Assembly (NCBI GenBank): GCA_964465945.1 | Contig: CAYXMM010000010.1 | Location: 50,689 to 114,688, forward strand | Origin: JAJRPT01 sp964465945 | GTDB taxonomy: Bacteria > Bacteroidota > Ignavibacteria > Kapaibacteriales > UBA2268 | Reading direction: 5' to 3' | Length of the DNA stretch: 64,000 bases | Shown here: positions 1-9,677 of the stretch, in pieces | How the letters are laid out: each line of letters starts with the position of its first letter | How positions within the stretch are numbered: the stretch's first letter is position 1 | Made by a program: the position numbers and the translations under genes | The notes under the pieces: model-generated | Told to the model about the DNA's origin: nothing | What the model saw: only the letters and a program-made list of their open reading frames with translations | Databases searched by the model: none

Positions 1-2565
1 AATGTTATTTGTGCTTAGATTTAACTCTGGATTTGCTTGTTTTACTTCAATATTATTTGTCGTTTCACAACCATTTTCATCTGTTACTCGAAGCCAGTAA
101 TTGCCTGCTTCTGTGATTGTTATTGTTTTTGAATTTGCACCTGTATTCCACTCATAATTTGTAAAATCTTTATTTGGGTAAATAGCAACCGGGTTTTCGC
201 AAATAATAGTTTCACCGAGTATCTCAAAGTCAGGTAGGGGATACTTCGTAACTTCTTTTGTTGCAGTTATTTCACAACCTGCTTCACTTGTGATTGTAGC
301 TGAATAATTACCGCTTTCGCTGACTTCTATACTACGTGTAGTTTCACCAGTGTTCCAAAGGTAAGATTTACCTTCAGGGTTGAGGGTTAAAGTTGTACTT
401 TCCCCGTCGCAAAATGTTCGATTTCCGAGAATATCCGCTTGAATTTCGTTCATATCGCTGATGACAATTTCTTTTGTTAATTCGCAGCCCGTTTTTATAT
501 CTTTCGCTGTGATTGTGAATGTCCCCGACTGATTAAAAGTTCTTTTTCTAACTCTTGAATTATCAGACCATTGAATACTAATATTCGGGTCTGCTTCAAT
601 CTCAATCTCCACGCTTCCACCATCACAAATTAGCAGACCATTAGGAGCTTTAACGTCAAAATCTGGCAATGGATTAACTTTAATTTCAATGCTTGCAGTA
701 TTTGAGCATTCACCTTCTGTTACTGTGGCAGAATAAACCCCCGCTGTCTTCACGACAATATCTTTCGTAGTTTCACCAGTATTCCACACTATTGTTTCAT
801 ACGCTTTATCCAGCGAAATAGTAGCACTATCACCCTCGCAGAAGTTGTTTTGGGTGGCGGATAAAACTGGCAAAAAGTCATTTATTACAATTGTTTTAAG
901 TAATGCACACTTACTACTATCTATTGCCAAAGCTGTATAAGTCCCAGTGTTATAGACCGTGAAAGACTTTGATATTATGCTGTCGTTCCATACAACTTCA
1001 TAATTTTCATTGGTAAATAAGACTAAACTATCATTTTTACAAAGATACTCTTTACTTTGTTCAACTTTTGTTTCTAATATTTCTTTAATAGTAACTAATG
1101 AACTATCTCTTAAAGTGTCAGTTGAATTATAAACTTTAACTTTATAATAACCTTCATTTATTTTATTGACGTTCTTAATAATAGGTATTGAATCATTTGA
1201 GTAAAAGCCGTTTGGACCCTCCCAAGTATAGGATGCACTTGGAACATCATAAAAAGGAGGGGCTTTTAATATCAAATCCTCGTTTTCGCAAATATCTACA
1301 AAATGATTAATATTTAAAAATGAATATTTACAAGAAAGGGTTTTAGGTAATCTTCTACCAGTTGAAACATAGCTAATTGTTTTACTCTGATTAAAATCAA
1401 TTTTACTAAACACTAATTTATTAAAATTTTCATTTGGATTTTCAATTACGCTAACAAATTTCTTATTTGCATCATTACAAATAATTGTGCCATTTGGAGC
1501 TAATTCTAAATCTTCGACACCTAAATCTATATCTGTTGTTTCGATGATTTTAAAACTATTAACATTATCTTTATTATTAATAGAGTCTAAATTATATTGA
1601 ACTAAATATTTTTCAGTAAAATTGAAATATTCTTTCTCGACGCCTAAATAAAGTTTTTTTGAATTTGGTGAAAACTCAAGGGATTTTGGAATAACAAATT
1701 TAACATCATAAAATTTCTTTGGCTTATAATCTACATTAGTAATTGCAATATTAGAAATTTCACCAGTGCTATAATTGAAATCAGCTAAAAGCAACTTATT
1801 GTTCAAATCAAATTCTTTACCTAGGAATACAATCGCAATTTTTTTTCTATTTGGTGATACTTTTACTTGAATTGAAACTAATGAATCCAGTTCAGATGAA
1901 AATTTATTTATTATTGGGTTTAGAGTGTCGAATCCATTACTATCAAATCTATAAGCAATCAATTCACTTGTTAAGTATTTACTACATAAAATCCAATAAC
2001 CTTTGTTATTATTATTTAATGTTATTTCTATACCGTTTATACACGCTGTTCTAATTTTTATAAAATCATTTGTTGAAATCATTTGTTTGTTTTTTGAATT
2101 ATACTTCCATATTCTTATTCCTAAATCATCTAAATTCATCCAAGCAGGTAATAAACCTTTCCAATTCTCTTCTCCATAAGTATAAAATATGTAATGTGTA
2201 TTCTCATCTGATATTTCATTGATGCAAAAAGGAGCATCATCAATTCTTAAAATAGGATTTATTTTTATAAATTCATCAGAAATATTAAAAACAATATTAA
2301 ACATATCGTCATACAAATATTGAAAATCGGCAGCAAAAAGGAAATTGCCTTCTTTATCTGAAATTGAAATAGGGTGGTCTGCACCATTACAAGATTTTCC
2401 GTCCAATGCTATTATAGGCTTACTTGCCATATTCCGAAAAGATAAATTAGGCGTTGGTAAACCACTATAGCTATCATAACAACCAAAATACCAATTGTAG
2501 TACTCTCTTTGAGAATACAAATTACTTATGCTAAATAAAAATAGTATAAAAATAATCTTTTTCAT
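1..2565 (-). CDS. Large secreted PKD/Ig-like repeat protein, 3' end outside window
   Basis: Reading the minus strand from the ATG at 2565 gives 855 codons that stay open to the window edge, so the C-terminus is missing. The N-terminus is a signal peptide (MKKIIFILFLF...SNLYSQ) followed by a W-Y-F-G motif common at the mature start of Bacteroidota PKD-type surface proteins. The first half (about residues 30-430) resembles a beta-propeller-like region with many short strands. The second half is a string of Ig/PKD-like modules of about 80-95 residues, each with a Cys and a W-N-T-G or similar turn (WNTGETTKD, WNTGETTRS, WNTGANSKT). Proteins of this kind are usually exported by T9SS and bound at the cell surface; the sorting tail would lie beyond position 1. 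Exact function unknown; an adhesin or gliding-associated role is inference. Confidence 0.85.
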   Translation of the reverse strand, partial: MKKIIFILFLFSISNLYSQREYYNWYFGCYDSYSGLPTPNLSFRNMASKPIIALDGKSCNGADHPISISDKEGNFLFAADFQYLYDDMFNIVFNISDEFIKINPILRIDDAPFCINEISDENTHYIFYTYGEENWKGLLPAWMNLDDLGIRIWKYNSKNKQMISTNDFIKIRTACINGIEITLNNNNKGYWILCSKYLTSELIAYRFDSNGFDTLNPIINKFSSELDSLVSIQVKVSPNRKKIAIVFLGKEFDLNNKLLLADFNYSTGEISNIAITNVDYKPKKFYDVKFVIPKSLEFSPNSKKLYLGVEKEYFNFTEKYLVQYNLDSINNKDNVNSFKIIETTDIDLGVEDLELAPNGTIICNDANKKFVSVIENPNENFNKLVFSKIDFNQSKTISYVSTGRRLPKTLSCKYSFLNINHFVDICENEDLILKAPPFYDVPSASYTWEGPNGFYSNDSIPIIKNVNKINEGYYKVKVYNSTDTLRDSSLVTIKEILETKVEQSKEYLCKNDSLVLFTNENYEVVWNDSIISKSFTVYNTGTYTALAIDSSKCALLKTIVINDFLPVLSATQNNFCEGDSATISLDKAYETIVWNTGETTKDIVVKTAGVYSATVTEGECSNTASIEIKVNPLPDFDVKAPNGLLICDGGSVEIEIEADPNISIQWSDNSRVRKRTFNQSGTFTITAKDIKTGCELTKEIVISDMNEIQADILGNRTFCDGESTTLTLNPEGKSYLWNTGETTRSIEVSESGNYSATITSEAGCEITATKEVTKYPLPDFEILGETIICENPVAIYPNKDFTNYEWNTGANSKTITITEAGNYWLRVTDENGCETTNNIEVKQANPELNLSTNNI

Positions 2566-2573
2566 TATAAAAT

Positions 2574-2607
2574 ATAGTCTCATTTATTTGATAATAAGTG
2601 AGACTAT
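2574..2607 (-). terminator. Hairpin between two secreted-protein genes
   Basis: Inverted repeat with 13-bp arms at 2574..2586 and 2595..2607 (core AGTCTCA/TGAGACT, one G-U pair) and an 8-nt loop. It lies just after the stop of the Cys-rich gene (2615) and just before the start of the large PKD-like gene (2565). The following tract is only moderately T-rich, so it could be a terminator/attenuator between the two genes or a processing hairpin. Confidence 0.5.
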
Positions 2608-2614
2608 TCCTTTT

Positions 2615-3247
2615 TCAATATGGTGAACAAAGAGTTTTTACATTAAAGCAACCAGTTTGTTGATTAGGTGCAGGTTCAGATGGTTCAATACTTGAAGGAC
2701 AGCTATTCCCAACATTACCCGAGATTGCCGGTCCGTAATAAGGATCTAATCTTATTTGTCCATTTTGATCAACGCATAATTTCCAAATTGTTTCACAATA
2801 AACTTGCTCCCAGTAGCATGGGTAATAATATATCAATCCACCAATATTAGTTTTATACCAACAAACATCTTCTATTCGTGTGATATAAAAATCAGGCATA
2901 AAAGGCACATCGCAAGGAGGTAAATCAATATTACAATCTTCTAACACAAAATTTATAAATTCATCTGAGACTAAATAGTCCCATATATATTCTAATACCT
3001 GGTCCGTTGTCCAAGTTTGGTTACAATTTGGGTCTAGCCTCGTAAATCCATATACTCTTACATCGCTATAAGCAGTTGACAAACCACATTTAAAACATAT
3101 ATGAACTTCATAATCACATCCGTTAATATTCAAAACTTTTACAGTAGAAGAATAGTTAGTTGGACATGATTGGCTTTTAGCTTCGTTAATACTAATTGAT
3201 AAAAGTACAACAACACTTAAAATCAATATTTTAAATTTTTGATACAT
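2615..3247 (-). CDS. Secreted cysteine-rich hypothetical protein
   Basis: A 210-residue protein with a clear signal peptide (MYQKFKILILSVVVLLSISI, cleavage near KSQS at residues 24-27) and 14 cysteines in the mature part, several as C-x(2)-C or closely spaced pairs, which suggests disulfides in the periplasm or at the surface. There are no internal repeats and no T9SS tail that I can recognise; it ends ...NVKTLCSPY. It is encoded directly upstream of the large PKD/Ig-like protein on the same strand with a 49-bp gap holding a hairpin, so the two may be co-transcribed. Family not recognised; no function proposed. Confidence 0.7.
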   Translation of the reverse strand: MYQKFKILILSVVVLLSISINEAKSQSCPTNYSSTVKVLNINGCDYEVHICFKCGLSTAYSDVRVYGFTRLDPNCNQTWTTDQVLEYIWDYLVSDEFINFVLEDCNIDLPPCDVPFMPDFYITRIEDVCWYKTNIGGLIYYYPCYWEQVYCETIWKLCVDQNGQIRLDPYYGPAISGNVGNSCPSSIEPSEPAPNQQTGCFNVKTLCSPY

Positions 3248-3481
3248 TTTTTTATCTTAAATTAGTTAAACAAAATCTTTTTTTTTAGTCCATAAAAAAT
3301 TATGAACACCAACAAACATAAGCATTTAGGTTAGATGCCGTTCCGCCTATACTTTTGTTTAACTAAATTATAAAGTTTGAACTCCTGTAATTTGTTTTGC
3401 TTAGAACATTTAATTTGTAAATTATTTTTAATTTCATAGTAGAGAGAATTTGCGATTTCGGATTGTTGTATAAAGCAAGCG

Positions 3482-3507
3482 TATATATATATATATATAT
3501 ATATATA
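3482..3507. repeat. (TA)13 microsatellite
   Basis: Thirteen uninterrupted TA dinucleotides between the 2615..3247 gene and the WD40-like T9SS gene. Such tracts can change length by slippage; no promoter or gene start is obviously spaced by this one. Confidence 0.9.
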
Positions 3508-3620
3508 AGGAGTTAGGAGAATATGGTAATAATTTACTTGCATATATTACACTATAACTTTACTTTTTTAGAAAAATAAAATTCATTTTTTACAAATTAA
3601 TAAAAATAATTTGAAAAAAA

Positions 3621-3690
3621 CATACTTTTAAAAAATTTGTTAAATGCTATACTACAATAACACTTTAGTTGCCAAAACATCTCACACTTT
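3621..3690 (-). repeat. Promoter-like repeat, copy A
   Basis: About 70 bp closely matching 5187..5256 in the same orientation. Shared blocks include CATACTTTT, AAATTTGT, CTATACTACAAT and CAAAACAT followed by TCAC. Copy B lies right upstream of the start at 5152, so the element is probably a promoter or operator for minus-strand genes. Copy A is about 375 bp upstream of the next minus-strand gene (start 3247) and may mark a lost gene. Confidence 0.6.
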
Positions 3691-3792
3691 TTTAAAAAAA
3701 TATTAAATTATTTATGCACAATTTAACAAATATTTGGTAAATAAAGGGTTAATGTTTATATATAGGTTAATCTCTACAAATAAAAAAAGACT

Positions 3793-3827
3793 TGTCATTC
3801 TGAGCGTAGCCCCTGTCATTCTGAGCG
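3793..3827. repeat. Twin TGTCATTCTGAGCG repeat
   Basis: The 14-mer TGTCATTCTGAGCG occurs at 3793..3806 and again at 3814..3827, the second followed by AAGCGAAGAAAC. This phrase is a dispersed intergenic repeat seen in many unrelated bacterial genomes. A reverse-strand relative (GCTCAGAATGAT) is present near 63951. Confidence 0.75.
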
Positions 3828-3865
3828 AAGCGAAGAAACCAGTTGAATAAATATTTCTTTTCATC

Positions 3866-5152
3866 TCATTTCCCTTTAATCACTTTAAAGGTCTGGAAGT
3901 CTTTCCCTTGAGTTGTCTTGATTAAAAATATTCCATCATTTACATAAGAAATATCTAATTTTAATTCTTCTTGTTTATAAAAGCCATCATAGAGAACGTC
4001 AAGCAGTCTGCCATGCATATCATATAGTTCAATATTAAGTTGTCCTATTTGAAAGTACTTACTATTTAATATTACGATACCATCGCTTGGATTAGGATAA
4101 ATAACTGGTTCAGCTGATTCTGGAACATCTGTGTTTTGGTTTAACATGTTGTTGACAATAGCAACGTATTCCGTTGAAAAAGATATAATCTGACTACCTA
4201 TATTATTTATTGCATAAATTCTATCACCAAAATTATTATATTTAAAAGCTAAATTTCCAGTGTTTAAATCCCAAATACGCATTGAGCCTGCTTCATATCC
4301 ACTACTAAATAAATATCTCGAATCGTTTGAAATTAATAATGAACCCTGCCATTTTTCAACACCCCACTGATATTTAAGTTCATAAGTAGTGTTATCGAAA
4401 ACCTTAACAGAACTAACAGATGTGCCACATAGCCATTTATTGTCGGGGGAGGTTGTCATATTGTTTATTAAATAACCTATTTTGCTAAACGGGTTTTTAT
4501 ACGATATGGTATCTAATGTTTTTGTATCCCATATATTTAGACGATAAGTGATTTGTTTTGGATGTGCATTAACTGCTTCCGAAAGCGTTCTAAAATACTT
4601 TCCATCATTTGTCATTTCAATAGAAATATAATAATTTTTATAAAAACCAATTGTATCAATCAGCTCAAAAGTATTTAAATCAAAAACCCAAACCCCTTCT
4701 TTCCAAACAGATGGAGTATAACTACTTTGATTTACTACACCTACTAAAAGTCCAGCCTTTTCATTAATTCTAAATCCAGCACTATAATCGTTTTCAATTT
4801 GACCGAAGGACTTAGACTTTGGTACATTATATATTCCAACACGTTCACCAGATTGCCACTTTACTTTTTCCCAGCCATAAGTATAAACATATTGCTTGTC
4901 TTCCGAAAATTGAATTATTCCCAAAAAATTTGGTAAAACTTTTACTAAGTTTCCAGAATTTGCATTCACTTCAACAACTTTGAAATTTGCGTCAGTAACT
5001 AAGATTGTGCTATCACCAGGAGCAAAAACTGCATTGATAATATTCTCTAAACCCAGTTCCTGTCTTAGTTTTAGCCAGCGAATTTCTTCTTCTGCTACTA
5101 CTTCGTTTATCACTAATAGCATTGATAATACAAATAATAAGTTTACTTTCAT
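3866..5152 (-). CDS. Secreted WD40/beta-propeller-like protein with T9SS tail
   Basis: A 428-residue protein. Residues 1-20 form a signal peptide (MKVNLLFVLSMLLVINEVVA). Residues 30-340 carry repeated propeller-type blades with WD40-like endings (IWDTKT, RIWDLNTGN, VWVFDLNTF). The last 80 or so residues are a T9SS type A sorting domain: a P-N-P-S-D-G start (near residue 354), then strands with ELYDMHGRLL, and an end of FLIKT...FKVIKGK. It is therefore predicted to cross the outer membrane through type IX secretion and stay cell-attached. A promoter-like element common to copy A lies 35-105 bp upstream. Substrate or partner unknown. Confidence 0.85.
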   Translation of the reverse strand: MKVNLLFVLSMLLVINEVVAEEEIRWLKLRQELGLENIINAVFAPGDSTILVTDANFKVVEVNANSGNLVKVLPNFLGIIQFSEDKQYVYTYGWEKVKWQSGERVGIYNVPKSKSFGQIENDYSAGFRINEKAGLLVGVVNQSSYTPSVWKEGVWVFDLNTFELIDTIGFYKNYYISIEMTNDGKYFRTLSEAVNAHPKQITYRLNIWDTKTLDTISYKNPFSKIGYLINNMTTSPDNKWLCGTSVSSVKVFDNTTYELKYQWGVEKWQGSLLISNDSRYLFSSGYEAGSMRIWDLNTGNLAFKYNNFGDRIYAINNIGSQIISFSTEYVAIVNNMLNQNTDVPESAEPVIYPNPSDGIVILNSKYFQIGQLNIELYDMHGRLLDVLYDGFYKQEELKLDISYVNDGIFLIKTTQGKDFQTFKVIKGK

Positions 5153-5493
5153 AAAAATTTATTCTTTTATTAAGAAATTATAAAATCATACTTTTTCAAA
5201 ATTTGTAATTTTCTATACTACAATGACACAAAAGTTGGCAAAACATATCACGAAAATTGAAAAAAAGTTATTAACAATTTGTAAGTTATGAAAATAGTAT
5301 GAGTTAAAAAAAATATTTTTTTAATAATAAGTTTAATTTAACAATTATTTATATTTCTCAAATTAATTTTTTTATTTTTAGTTCAACATATAAAGATAAT
5401 TTCTAAAAAATATATAAATTAGTAAAAAATTATAAAAAAATACGAGAAGTGTTTTTCATTATTAAGTTAAAAAATAATTTAAGGAGAATTGTT
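5153..5493. other. Divergent intergenic region
   Basis: AT-rich region between the divergent WD40-like (minus) and beta-helix (plus) T9SS genes. It holds promoter-like repeat copy B for the minus gene (5187..5256) and the ribosome binding site AAGGAG (5481..5486) for the plus gene. Nothing else recognisable. Confidence 0.6.
5187..5256 (-). promoter_or_regulatory. Promoter-like repeat, copy B
   Basis: Same element as 3621..3690. Read on the minus strand it presents TGTTTTGCCAACTTTTGTG, then CATTGTAGTATAG closer to the gene, a plausible -33/-7 arrangement for this group (a TTTG-type upstream box and a TA-rich box). It lies 35-105 bp upstream of the start codon at 5152. Promoter assignment is inferred from position and conservation between the two copies. 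Confidence 0.5.
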
Positions 5494-6978
5494 TTGAATA
5501 AAAGTTTACTTTATATCTTATTGATTTATTTCTCAACACCAATGTTCTCAAAGGTTTGGAATGTTGGAGGAGAAAGTGAATATAAGTTTTGCAGTCAGGT
5601 TGAAGGGCTTGCGGAAAATGGTGATACTATAATTATTGCTGAAGATACATATAATGGCGATAGGCAGGTTACTTGGAGACAGGATAATTTATTGATTAGA
5701 GGAATTGGAAAGAATACAATTTTGATTGCTGGTGAGTCAATCGCTAATGACCAAAGTAATGGGAAAGGTATTTTTGTGATAAAGGGTAGCAATACTACTG
5801 TTGAAAATATTACTTTTAGTAATGCAAAAGTTGAAAGTGGAAATGGAGCAGGGATAAGATTAGAGGGTGTAAATCTTGATGTTAGATTTTGTAGATTTTT
5901 TGGCAATGAAATGGGTATTTTGCAAGGTGGTAAGATTGCAGATTGCAGAGTGTTGATAGAGTATTGTGAGTTTAATAATAATGGAAATAGCAAGAATCCA
6001 GGTTATCAACACAATATTTATATAAATTATGTTGATACTTTGATTTTCAGATTTAATCTTTCAATGAATGCTGTTGCATCTGGTCATGAGTTCAAAAGTA
6101 GAGCATATAATAGTTTTATAATGTATAATAGAATTTCAAATACGAATTCTGTTGATAGTCGCAATATAGATTTGCCTAATGGTGGAACTGCCGTGATTGT
6201 TGGTAATATAATTGAGCAAGGGGAGGATTCTGAAAACTCTAATATTATTGGCTACGGTTTAGAGGGGCTGAAAAATCCTACTCCAAATAATTTATGGATT
6301 GCAAATAATACGATTATTAACAATAAATCTAAGGGAAGCTTTGTGAATATTGTTGATGGAACTGATAGTTTGGTTTTGTATAATAATGTTATGGTTGGAG
6401 CGAAAACAGGAGGTTTGATTATTGGAAATCCTAAATATCTTGATAGTGCAAATAACTTTATAAATAATGATGTGAACTCAGCTGGATTGAAAGATATTAG
6501 TAAATTAGATTTTACTCCTCTTGAAAATAGTCCCCTAGTTGATAATGGAAAAATTATTAAAGATGAAAATGATAATTTAATTATAATTAAAGGTCATGAA
6601 TTATTCCCATATTTTGAATATATTACTCCTGTCGAAAGTGAAATTTCTGGGAATAAAGCAAGAAATAATAGCGATGGGAAATTGGATATTGGTGCTTATG
6701 AATATTTAAAAGAAATACCAAGTAAAGTTGACGATTATAATGATAAAGTAATAATTTTCTCAAATCCGGTGAGTGATGAATTAAATTTAATTGTTAATAA
6801 GTCATTTCGGAATGGAGAAATAAATATAATTGATATAATTGGGAATGAGGTTTATAGTTCAAAAATGATTAGCAATTTGACAAAAATAAATACTTCAAAA
6901 TTTTTGCAAGGTAGCTATATTATAGTTTTAAAATTAGATGATATTTCGATTAGCCGAAAATTTATTGTGGAAAGGTGA
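5494..6978 (+). CDS. Secreted right-handed beta-helix protein with T9SS tail
   Basis: I place the start at TTG 5494, because AAGGAG at 5481..5486 sits 7 nt upstream and the product then begins with a normal signal peptide (MNKSLLYILLIYFSTPMFS); an upstream GTG at 5449 would add an unlikely basic extension. The product is 494 residues. The body (about 30-400) has pectate-lyase-like/parallel beta-helix character: repeated N-N-T, I-x-N-N and NNTII motifs, with an opening like V(x)GLAENGDTIIIAEDTY typical of polysaccharide-binding or -degrading beta-helix proteins. The last 80 or so residues form a T9SS sorting tail (SNPVSDELNLIV ... IDIIGNEV ... GSYIIVLK). A polysaccharide-acting role is a family-level inference. 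Confidence 0.8.
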   Translation: MNKSLLYILLIYFSTPMFSKVWNVGGESEYKFCSQVEGLAENGDTIIIAEDTYNGDRQVTWRQDNLLIRGIGKNTILIAGESIANDQSNGKGIFVIKGSNTTVENITFSNAKVESGNGAGIRLEGVNLDVRFCRFFGNEMGILQGGKIADCRVLIEYCEFNNNGNSKNPGYQHNIYINYVDTLIFRFNLSMNAVASGHEFKSRAYNSFIMYNRISNTNSVDSRNIDLPNGGTAVIVGNIIEQGEDSENSNIIGYGLEGLKNPTPNNLWIANNTIINNKSKGSFVNIVDGTDSLVLYNNVMVGAKTGGLIIGNPKYLDSANNFINNDVNSAGLKDISKLDFTPLENSPLVDNGKIIKDENDNLIIIKGHELFPYFEYITPVESEISGNKARNNSDGKLDIGAYEYLKEIPSKVDDYNDKVIIFSNPVSDELNLIVNKSFRNGEINIIDIIGNEVYSSKMISNLTKINTSKFLQGSYIIVLKLDDISISRKFIVER

Positions 6979-7090
6979 TTGTTTAATAATAGTTTTGAAG
7001 TAATTTAATAATTTGACTTTACGAGCATAATAAGTAACTTTTTTACTCAAAGATTACATTGTAGCAATAAAAATTTAAGCAATAAACATT

Positions 7091-7122
7091 TTTAACAAGG
7101 GGATTTCATCCCCCTTGTTAAA
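7091..7122. terminator. Strong hairpin between convergent genes
   Basis: A perfect 12-bp stem, TTTAACAAGGGG (7091..7102) with CCCCTTGTTAAA (7111..7122), and an 8-nt loop. It lies between the convergent beta-helix gene and pheT and could terminate both. Confidence 0.8.
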
Positions 7123-7143
7123 CTGGATTATTAATTTAATAAC

Positions 7144-9549
7144 TTAGCTATTCCTTAACTGCGCATTATATTTTTCGCTCATCATATTGACGATTTTGTC
7201 AATTACAGGATTTATATCTTCGTCGCTTAGTGTTCGGTCTAACGCAGAAAATTTTAAGTTAAATGCGTAAGATTTTTTATTTTCAGGTAAGTTTTTTCCT
7301 TCATAGACATCAAATAAACTAATATTTTGCAAGTATTTACCAGCAATATTTTCAATATCGTTAAGACATCTTCCTGCTTGGGCTGACTTATCTACTAAAA
7401 ACGCTAAATCCCAATCTATAACTGGATATGGAGATACTTTACTATATTTTTTTTCGATTTCAGATTTTGAATAAATTGATTTCAAGTTTATGTCAATTAT
7501 TAAAACTTCTTGCTCAATATCGAATTTTTCAAGAATTGTTTTAGAAATATATCCAATCTTGCCAACTTCATCTTTTTTGTCGAAAATACTCAAAGAATTT
7601 GCTGAATAAACTGAGAAATCTTTATTTTCTTTTAATTTTAAATTTAATTCAAATTTCTGGTTGAAATCTTCAAAAATTCCTTTTAAATCGTAAAAATCTG
7701 CTTTGTTTTTATTGTGAGACCAATTTGGAGTAATTAAATTTCCAACTAAAATTATATTCAAATTTTCACTTTCTTCAACATCTGAAATGAAGTTTTCTTT
7801 ACTTGAAATTCTTCTAAATTGTTTACCTATTTGGAATAGTTTTAAATCTAAATTTCTTGAATTTAAGTTTTTACTCACAACTTTTAATGATGATGGAATA
7901 ACGGAAGTTCTCATTACACCCATTTCTAAGCCAAGCGGATTGGCAATATCAACTACTCTTGAATCAAATAAACCCGTCAATTCACTTGAAATTTGATTAG
8001 GAGTTAAAATTTCGTTAAATCCATTATTTATAAAGTATTGTTTGATTTCATCTCGTTTACTTGGCTTAGCCAAAACATTAGGTACTTTACTTTTTGAAAT
8101 ATCAACGATAGATCTATAATTTGGAGTTATATTATTGTAATTTATAAACCTTGCTACTTCTTCAATTAAGTCTTCTTCTATATTAATATCAACGCGATAT
8201 GTGGGAGAAGTAACTTCGATGTAATCTGGTGATACATTATATTCCCAGCCAAGCTTATTAAATACTTCAATAATTTCTTCATTGGTTAATTGCTTGCCAA
8301 TAATTCTTCTACATCTGTCAAATCTTAATTTAACAATTTTATCTACTAACTTAATTGGATAAATATCATGATAATTAATTCCTACTTCGCCACCTGCATA
8401 TTTAGTAATCAAACTTGCAACTCTTTGTGCTGCAAATACTAAATTATTATAATCAACACCTCGCTCAAATCTATAACTTGCATCAGATTTAATTGCTAAT
8501 TTTCTTGCTGTCCTTCTTACTGAGCTTGGGTTAAAATAAGCGGCTTCAATGAGAATATTTTTAGTATCATTTGTAATTTCAGAATTTTCACCACCCATAA
8601 CCCCAGCAATAGCAACGGATTTCTCGTTATCGCAAATCATCAACATACTACTATCAAGCGTTCTTTCTTTACTATCGAGAGAAACAAAATTCTCGTTATC
8701 ATTAGCGTTTTTTACGATAATTTTTTTATCTTTAATATAATCTAAATCAAAGGCATGGAGCGGATTGCCTGTTTCCATTAGCACATAATTTGTTGCATCT
8801 ACTGCTATATTACGAGGACGCAATCCTAATTGTTTTAATCGGTTTTTTAACCAATCTGGAGATTCAACAATGCTAACTCCATTAATAATCATTCCAATAT
8901 AGCGAGGGCAAGCATCTGTATTTTCTATATTTATACTGAAATCTTTAATGTTATTATCAAACTTCTTGTATTCAATTTCTGGTAATTTTAAATTAAGTCC
9001 ATAATAAGCAGCAAGATCCCGGGCAATTCCAATGTGGCTATTTCCATCTGACCTATTAGGAGTAATAAAAATATCGAAAATTATGTCATTCAAGTTTAAA
9101 TAGTCGCTTAAACTCGTTCCATTTGCCACATCTTCAGGTAGAACCCAAATCCCATCGCTATCTTCTCCTAACTCTAACTCGGCTTTTGAACAAATCATTC
9201 CATTTGATTCTACGCCTCTTATCATTGCCTTTGATAGTTTAAACTCACCTTTTGGAACTATTGCACCTGATAAGCCCAAGATTACATTTTGACCGGCAGC
9301 AACATTCGGCGCACCGCAAACCACAACTTGAGTATTTTCACCATATTTTACAGTGCATAAATTTAATTTATCTGCATTTGGATGTGGGACTTTTTCTAAT
9401 ACATTTGCTATGACGAAGTTATTGTACTTCTGTGAATAATCAATAATTTCCTCAACTTCAAACCCTAACATAGTAAGAGTTTCTTCTAACTCAGCAGGTG
9501 ATTTATCAATATTTATTAATTCTTTAAGCCAATTATAGGATATTTTCAT
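7144..9549 (-). CDS. pheT: Phenylalanyl-tRNA synthetase beta subunit
   Basis: 801 residues, the normal length for bacterial PheT, which forms an alpha2-beta2 enzyme with PheS to charge tRNA-Phe in the cytoplasm. The N-terminus MKISYNWLKELI is characteristic. A tRNA-binding OB domain occupies about residues 40-150 (ANVLEKVPHPNADKLNLC, VVCGAPN). The B3/4 editing domain follows (about 210-380, with ...NPLHAFDLD...), then the B5 domain (about 405-475, RIIGKQL), the catalytic-like core (NGFNEILTPNQISS, NPLGLEMGVMRTS) and a C-terminal anticodon-binding FDX-ACB domain (about 705-800, ending FSALDRTLSDEDI...). pheS is not adjacent. Downstream is the hairpin at 7091..7122. No T-box leader is visible upstream. 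Confidence 0.97.
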   Translation of the reverse strand: MKISYNWLKELINIDKSPAELEETLTMLGFEVEEIIDYSQKYNNFVIANVLEKVPHPNADKLNLCTVKYGENTQVVVCGAPNVAAGQNVILGLSGAIVPKGEFKLSKAMIRGVESNGMICSKAELELGEDSDGIWVLPEDVANGTSLSDYLNLNDIIFDIFITPNRSDGNSHIGIARDLAAYYGLNLKLPEIEYKKFDNNIKDFSINIENTDACPRYIGMIINGVSIVESPDWLKNRLKQLGLRPRNIAVDATNYVLMETGNPLHAFDLDYIKDKKIIVKNANDNENFVSLDSKERTLDSSMLMICDNEKSVAIAGVMGGENSEITNDTKNILIEAAYFNPSSVRRTARKLAIKSDASYRFERGVDYNNLVFAAQRVASLITKYAGGEVGINYHDIYPIKLVDKIVKLRFDRCRRIIGKQLTNEEIIEVFNKLGWEYNVSPDYIEVTSPTYRVDINIEEDLIEEVARFINYNNITPNYRSIVDISKSKVPNVLAKPSKRDEIKQYFINNGFNEILTPNQISSELTGLFDSRVVDIANPLGLEMGVMRTSVIPSSLKVVSKNLNSRNLDLKLFQIGKQFRRISSKENFISDVEESENLNIILVGNLITPNWSHNKNKADFYDLKGIFEDFNQKFELNLKLKENKDFSVYSANSLSIFDKKDEVGKIGYISKTILEKFDIEQEVLIIDINLKSIYSKSEIEKKYSKVSPYPVIDWDLAFLVDKSAQAGRCLNDIENIAGKYLQNISLFDVYEGKNLPENKKSYAFNLKFSALDRTLSDEDINPVIDKIVNMMSEKYNAQLRNS

Positions 9550-9677
9550 ATTTTAATTTAATTTATGTTATTTCCAAACTTTAAAATTAAGAAATATTTG
9601 TGAAATTGGAAATTTACCATAAATATGTCTGTTAAACAATTTAACTTTAATAAATTTTTCATAATTTTAAATAATTT

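Larger units (their letters stand above)
3248..3865. other. 618-bp intergenic region with microsatellite and short repeats
   Basis: No convincing gene. It holds a (TA)13 tract (3482..3507), a promoter-like element shared with the region upstream of 5152 (about 3621..3690), and two copies of TGTCATTCTGAGCG (3793..3806, 3814..3827). A small open frame at 3331..3543 (minus) runs through the TA tract as a Y-I repeat and has no coding character. Confidence 0.7.

Noticed and set aside
1851..2054. 67-codon plus-strand frame
   Set aside because: It lies inside and antisense to the large secreted protein gene (1..2565).
3331..3543. 70-codon frame on the minus strand
   Set aside because: It runs through the TA microsatellite (Y-I repeat), has no coding pattern or SD, and no similarity is recognisable.
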